DNA from: Listeria aquatica FSL S10-1188
GTDB taxonomy: Bacteria; Bacillota; Bacilli; Lactobacillales; Listeriaceae
DNA: 64,000 bases
Direction of reading: 5' to 3'
Assembly: GCF_000525795.1 (NCBI RefSeq)
Contig: NZ_AOCG01000006.1
Coordinates: 1 to 64,000, forward strand
How positions within the stretch are numbered: position 1 is the first letter of the stretch; each line of letters starts with the position of its first letter. Both the position numbers and the translations under genes were made by a program. The notes under the pieces are model-generated. The model was not told where the DNA came from, did no database searches, and saw nothing but the letters and a program-made list of their open reading frames with translations. Shown here in pieces: positions 61,208 to 64,000 of the stretch.

Positions 61208-63148
61208 TTATTTCACAATACTTAAAACAACATTTGGATTTAAATCAGGTTCATGGCTTTCTTGACTCGAAATCACATCCAGATATTGATCGCTGTTTGT
61301 AATGATAACTGGAGTTTCTACTGAATAACCTTCTTCAACTAATTTGTTCAGATCAAATTCAATCAGCAAATCCCCTTTTTTCACTTGATCTCCTTGTTTC
61401 ACTTTAGCGTCAAAATAACGACCTCCAAGATTTACTGTATCCATGCCAATATGAATCAGTATTTCAACACCGTTCTCTAGCTTTAGACCGATAGCATGTT
61501 TTGTTGGAAAAAGTGTTTCAACCGTTCCATCTGCCACTGCATATACTTTTCCTTCAGTTGGTCTAACTGCTATCCCTTTCCCTAATAACCCTTCTGAAAA
61601 AGCTGGATCTTTAATGGAAGAGAGTGGAAGAATTTCTCCTTGAATGGGAGATTCAAGATGCAACGTTTCCAATAACTCTTTTGGTTCCAACTCTTCCTCA
61701 TTTTGTTCCTGTGACTCCTCTTTTTCAGCTGCTATATCCGCGGTTGGATCATATCCTAACTTTGTCATAGTCAAAACAAAACTAATGATAAAGGCAACCA
61801 AAATAGCTAATAAGGCTCCAAAAAAGGCGCTATTCATGCCAGTATCAGGATTTATATAATTGGGAATCCCAAATATTCCCATGCCACCAATAATATAGTT
61901 TTTCGTACCAAAAAATCCCATAATAGCCCCACCTACAGCAGAAGCCACAAGTGTAACGATAAACGGTTTCTTCCTTGGTAAAGTCACACCATAAAGTGAA
62001 GGTTCAGACACCCCAAATAAACTCGAGATAAATGCTGGGATACCAATAGCGCGTACAGATTTATTTTTCGAACGAATAACAATCGAAAGCACCGCAGCCG
62101 CTGTTGCAAAAGGAGTAGCCATTCCAAGTACCATAACTGGATCATATCCTAATACGGAAATATTATTAATGGCAATTGGTATAACTCCCCAGTGCAAACC
62201 AAACATAACGAGTACTTGCCAGAGTCCTCCAACAAAAAGACCCGCAATGATCGGATTAAAATTATAAATTCCTAGAGCCGCAGCACCTAATAAATTACCA
62301 ATCCAAGTTGCAATAGGACCAATAATCAAGTAAGTAAGGGGAACCATAAGAATGACTGTCAAAAAGGGAACTAAGAAACTTTTAACAACACTAGGCGTTA
62401 TTTTTTTAAGGAATCTTTCTACTTTAGCAGCAAAATAGGTTGAAATTACAATAGGAATAACACTAGAACTATAACTCATTAAAATCACTGGAATCCCTAA
62501 AAAAGTAATGTAGATTGGAGCCTCGAAAATAGTTCCTTGGAAAAGAGTGTATAGCGGTTCTTTTCCTGCTGTAAATGTTGCAAGTGCTGGATATACGAGT
62601 GCTGCACCAATTGCCATTCCAAGAAAAGGAGTTAAACCAAATTTCTTTGCTGCTGTGTAACCCAAGAAAATGGGGAAAAAGTAGAAAAAGCAATCCCCAG
62701 CAGCTTGTAAAATTTGAAACGTTCCTGAATCCTTCGTAAATAGACCTAAAGATACAAATAGTACATTTAGCCCTTTAATCATCCCTGTTGCCGCAAGTAA
62801 ACCCAAAACAGGAGTAAATATGCTTGAAATCATATCAATAAAACGATTAAACAAACCTTTTTTCTCTGATTCTCCCTCTGAAGACGAACTTTCATCGCTA
62901 AGTCCTGCATACTCCATAAATTCTTGATAAACTTCAGGAACGTGGTTTCCAATGACAACCTGATATTGTCCTCCACTTTGGATAACTGTAACGACTCCTT
63001 TAATGGCCTTAATTTTATCAGTCTGTGCTTTATTTTCATCTTTCAATTTAAAACGAAGCCTTGTTACACAGTGCGTTAAACTGGCTATATTTTCTTTTCC
63101 ACCAATTTCAACTAACAATTTACTCACGAGTTCTTTATACTTCAACAT
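61208..63148 (-). CDS. PTS permease IIBCA, beta-glucoside (BglP) family
   Basis: The 646-residue one-piece permease has an N-terminal IIB domain (phospho-Cys C27 in LTHCVTRLRFKLKDEN), a IIC domain of about ten membrane segments (100-455), a Glu/Gln-rich linker, and a C-terminal IIA domain (GKGIAVRPTEGKVYAVADG; active His in VEILIHIGMDTVNLGG near residue 555). This family imports beta-glucosides, sucrose, trehalose and related sugars. In this operon it probably imports the sulfated sugar. The start is ATG at 63148, six bases after AAAGGATG; the ATG at 63154 abuts the ribosome binding site. A RAT/terminator switch lies just upstream. Confidence 0.9.
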   Translation of the reverse strand: MLKYKELVSKLLVEIGGKENIASLTHCVTRLRFKLKDENKAQTDKIKAIKGVVTVIQSGGQYQVVIGNHVPEVYQEFMEYAGLSDESSSSEGESEKKGLFNRFIDMISSIFTPVLGLLAATGMIKGLNVLFVSLGLFTKDSGTFQILQAAGDCFFYFFPIFLGYTAAKKFGLTPFLGMAIGAALVYPALATFTAGKEPLYTLFQGTIFEAPIYITFLGIPVILMSYSSSVIPIVISTYFAAKVERFLKKITPSVVKSFLVPFLTVILMVPLTYLIIGPIATWIGNLLGAAALGIYNFNPIIAGLFVGGLWQVLVMFGLHWGVIPIAINNISVLGYDPVMVLGMATPFATAAAVLSIVIRSKNKSVRAIGIPAFISSLFGVSEPSLYGVTLPRKKPFIVTLVASAVGGAIMGFFGTKNYIIGGMGIFGIPNYINPDTGMNSAFFGALLAILVAFIISFVLTMTKLGYDPTADIAAEKEESQEQNEEELEPKELLETLHLESPIQGEILPLSSIKDPAFSEGLLGKGIAVRPTEGKVYAVADGTVETLFPTKHAIGLKLENGVEILIHIGMDTVNLGGRYFDAKVKQGDQVKKGDLLIEFDLNKLVEEGYSVETPVIITNSDQYLDVISSQESHEPDLNPNVVLSIVK

Positions 63149-63172
63149 TCTCATCCTTTCTCATTTTCTTCA

Positions 63173-63227
63173 ACAAAAAAAGACAATACCAATAGAAGCC
63201 AATAACCTAGCCTCTAATTAGTATTGC
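63173..63227 (-). terminator. Leader terminator of the sulfatase operon
   Basis: On the minus strand CAATACTAATTAGAGGC pairs with GCTTCTATTGGTATTG (a few mismatches), followed by TC and seven T. Its 5' arm overlaps the RAT, so bound antiterminator would block it. Confidence 0.85.
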
Positions 63228-63246
63228 CTGCATCACCAGTAACACC
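63219..63246 (-). promoter_or_regulatory. RAT (ribonucleic antiterminator) of the sulfatase operon
   Basis: On the minus strand GGTGTTACTGGTGATGCAGG, then CAATACT, matches the LicT/BglG target pattern (GG.TGTTACTG...GCAGGCA...C). It lies 4 bases after the antiterminator stop codon and overlaps the leader terminator, leaving the PTS-sulfatase genes under LicT-type control. Confidence 0.85.
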
Positions 63247-63249
63247 TAA

Positions 63250-64000
63250 TTAATTCTCTATTAATTTTTGAATATGGAGCGTTAAATAAAGTAATTCATT
63301 GTCATACAGTGTTATTTTTAAATAGTTTTCTATTAATTTTGCGGTTTCATAGGCGGCAGGATACTTTTCAACCACATGTACGAGCAACGGATTTCCAGCA
63401 TCTTTTTCCATAGAATCGACTCGTTTAAAAAAGAAACGGAGATGAGTAACAAAGCGATCGAAAGCAATACTATTCTCATCAATCTCTGTTTTATTGTGAA
63501 TCCGGATGATCGTAACGATGTCCCTAATTTTCTCCGTCAACTTCTGAATATCTTCAACCTGCTCACCACTTTTAATGATCTGCGCATTAATAAAGTGAAG
63601 AGCAATATTTCCTGCTTCATATTCTTCGGGCTGTATATGAATCTTGTCTTTAATTAAAGACAAGGCATAGTTTCCAACCGCATATTCCACCGGATAAAAT
63701 TTTTTTATTTCCCATGTTAGTTGATTTGGAATTTGTAAGCCTTCTTTCATGAGCGCTACCAAATTACTAATATGGTCTGTTAGTGAAATATAAATCGTAT
63801 CACTTAATTCGTACTTGATTTTGCTCTTAGCAAAACGAATAATGTCATCTGCGATCGAAGCATATTCAACTGATATATTTTGGAGCAGTTCCGAAAAGCG
63901 ATGCATAGATCGCGCTTCATCTAAAACAAAAGTTCTTTCAATTTTGGTCGAGTCCGCTTCGTCACCGGGCCTTTTTTTTAAAGCCTAATCCTGTTCCGAT
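63250..64000 (-). CDS. licT: LicT/BglG-type transcription antiterminator, 5' end outside window (frameshifted in this sequence)
   Basis: About 250 C-terminal residues are visible. The end of the RNA-binding CAT domain (IGTGLGFKKRPGDEADSTKI) is joined to PRD1 (YISLTDHISNLVALMKEGLQ; EAGNIALHFINAQI) and PRD2 (VTHLRFFFKRVDSMEKDAGN; LLYLTLHIQKLIEN). The break is a T8 run at 63972-63979 (seven expected). PRD His residues would be phosphorylated by the cognate IIB (inactivating) and by HPr (activating), coupling the operon to substrate and carbon state. Its target RAT is directly downstream. A second RAT before the gene, if any, lies outside the window. Confidence 0.9.

Overview
This 64 kb window is a chromosomal segment of a low-to-mid GC Gram-positive bacterium. 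Gene content and order (ylaN-ylaI-typA-suhB-yktB-corA; pdhABCD-def; the moa/moe/mob cluster; rpoY-rnjA; ktrC-liaRSF-cvfB-cutC; pyrR-P-B-C-AA-AB-K-D-F-E; rluD-lspA) match Listeria as I remember it, so the source is probably Listeria or a close member of Listeriaceae. The species is not determined. No tRNA, rRNA, CRISPR array, insertion sequence or prophage was recognised.

Layout. 1-7.3 kb: housekeeping genes (ylaN fragment, ylaI, a lipoprotein, typA, suhB-like, yktB, corA, a DsbA-like thioredoxin-fold protein, a UPF0223 gene). 7.5-13.9 kb: pyruvate dehydrogenase operon pdhABCD with an upstream promoter, then def. 14.5-22.9 kb: molybdenum cofactor synthesis (moeB-like, moaB, moaA, moaC, moaD, moaE, mobB, moeA) and molybdate uptake (modB, modC, mobA), with an unrelated short-chain dehydrogenase inserted. 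22.9-26.2 kb: PqqD-like protein, OPT transporter, Cof-type HAD phosphatase. 26.6-33.7 kb: rpoY-rnjA, ktrC, liaFSR, cvfB, cutC. 33.8-37.4 kb: a PTS operon (IIA, PRD antiterminator, an unusual half-length IIC, IICB) behind a RAT/terminator switch. 37.5-39.9 kb: MscS channel and a polysaccharide pyruvyl transferase. 40-51.7 kb: the complete UMP biosynthesis operon with two PyrR attenuators. 51.8-56.8 kb: a broken nucleotide kinase-like gene, rluD, lspA, a purine permease and a MATE pump.

The most interesting region is 56.9-64 kb, an apparent sulfated-carbohydrate island. A LicT-type antiterminator (running off the window) is followed by a RAT/terminator switch, a one-piece PTS permease (IIBCA), a cytoplasmic Cys-type sulfatase, a radical-SAM sulfatase maturase (anSME), a TauE/SafE-type anion exporter and a true formylglycine-generating enzyme (FGE) with both catalytic cysteines. 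The predicted logic is import and phosphorylation of a sulfated sugar, desulfation in the cytosol, and export of the released sulfur oxyanion. The sulfatase could be activated with oxygen (FGE) or without it (anSME).

A second window-wide pattern is that about 20 frame breaks occur inside otherwise well-conserved genes, nearly all consistent with one extra base in an A/T run of 7-9. Protein conservation continues in the new frame and all catalytic motifs survive, so most are probably base-calling errors. Such genes are given here as single CDS entries with the break noted. One gene (51771-52290) also carries an in-frame TAG that is not explained this way.
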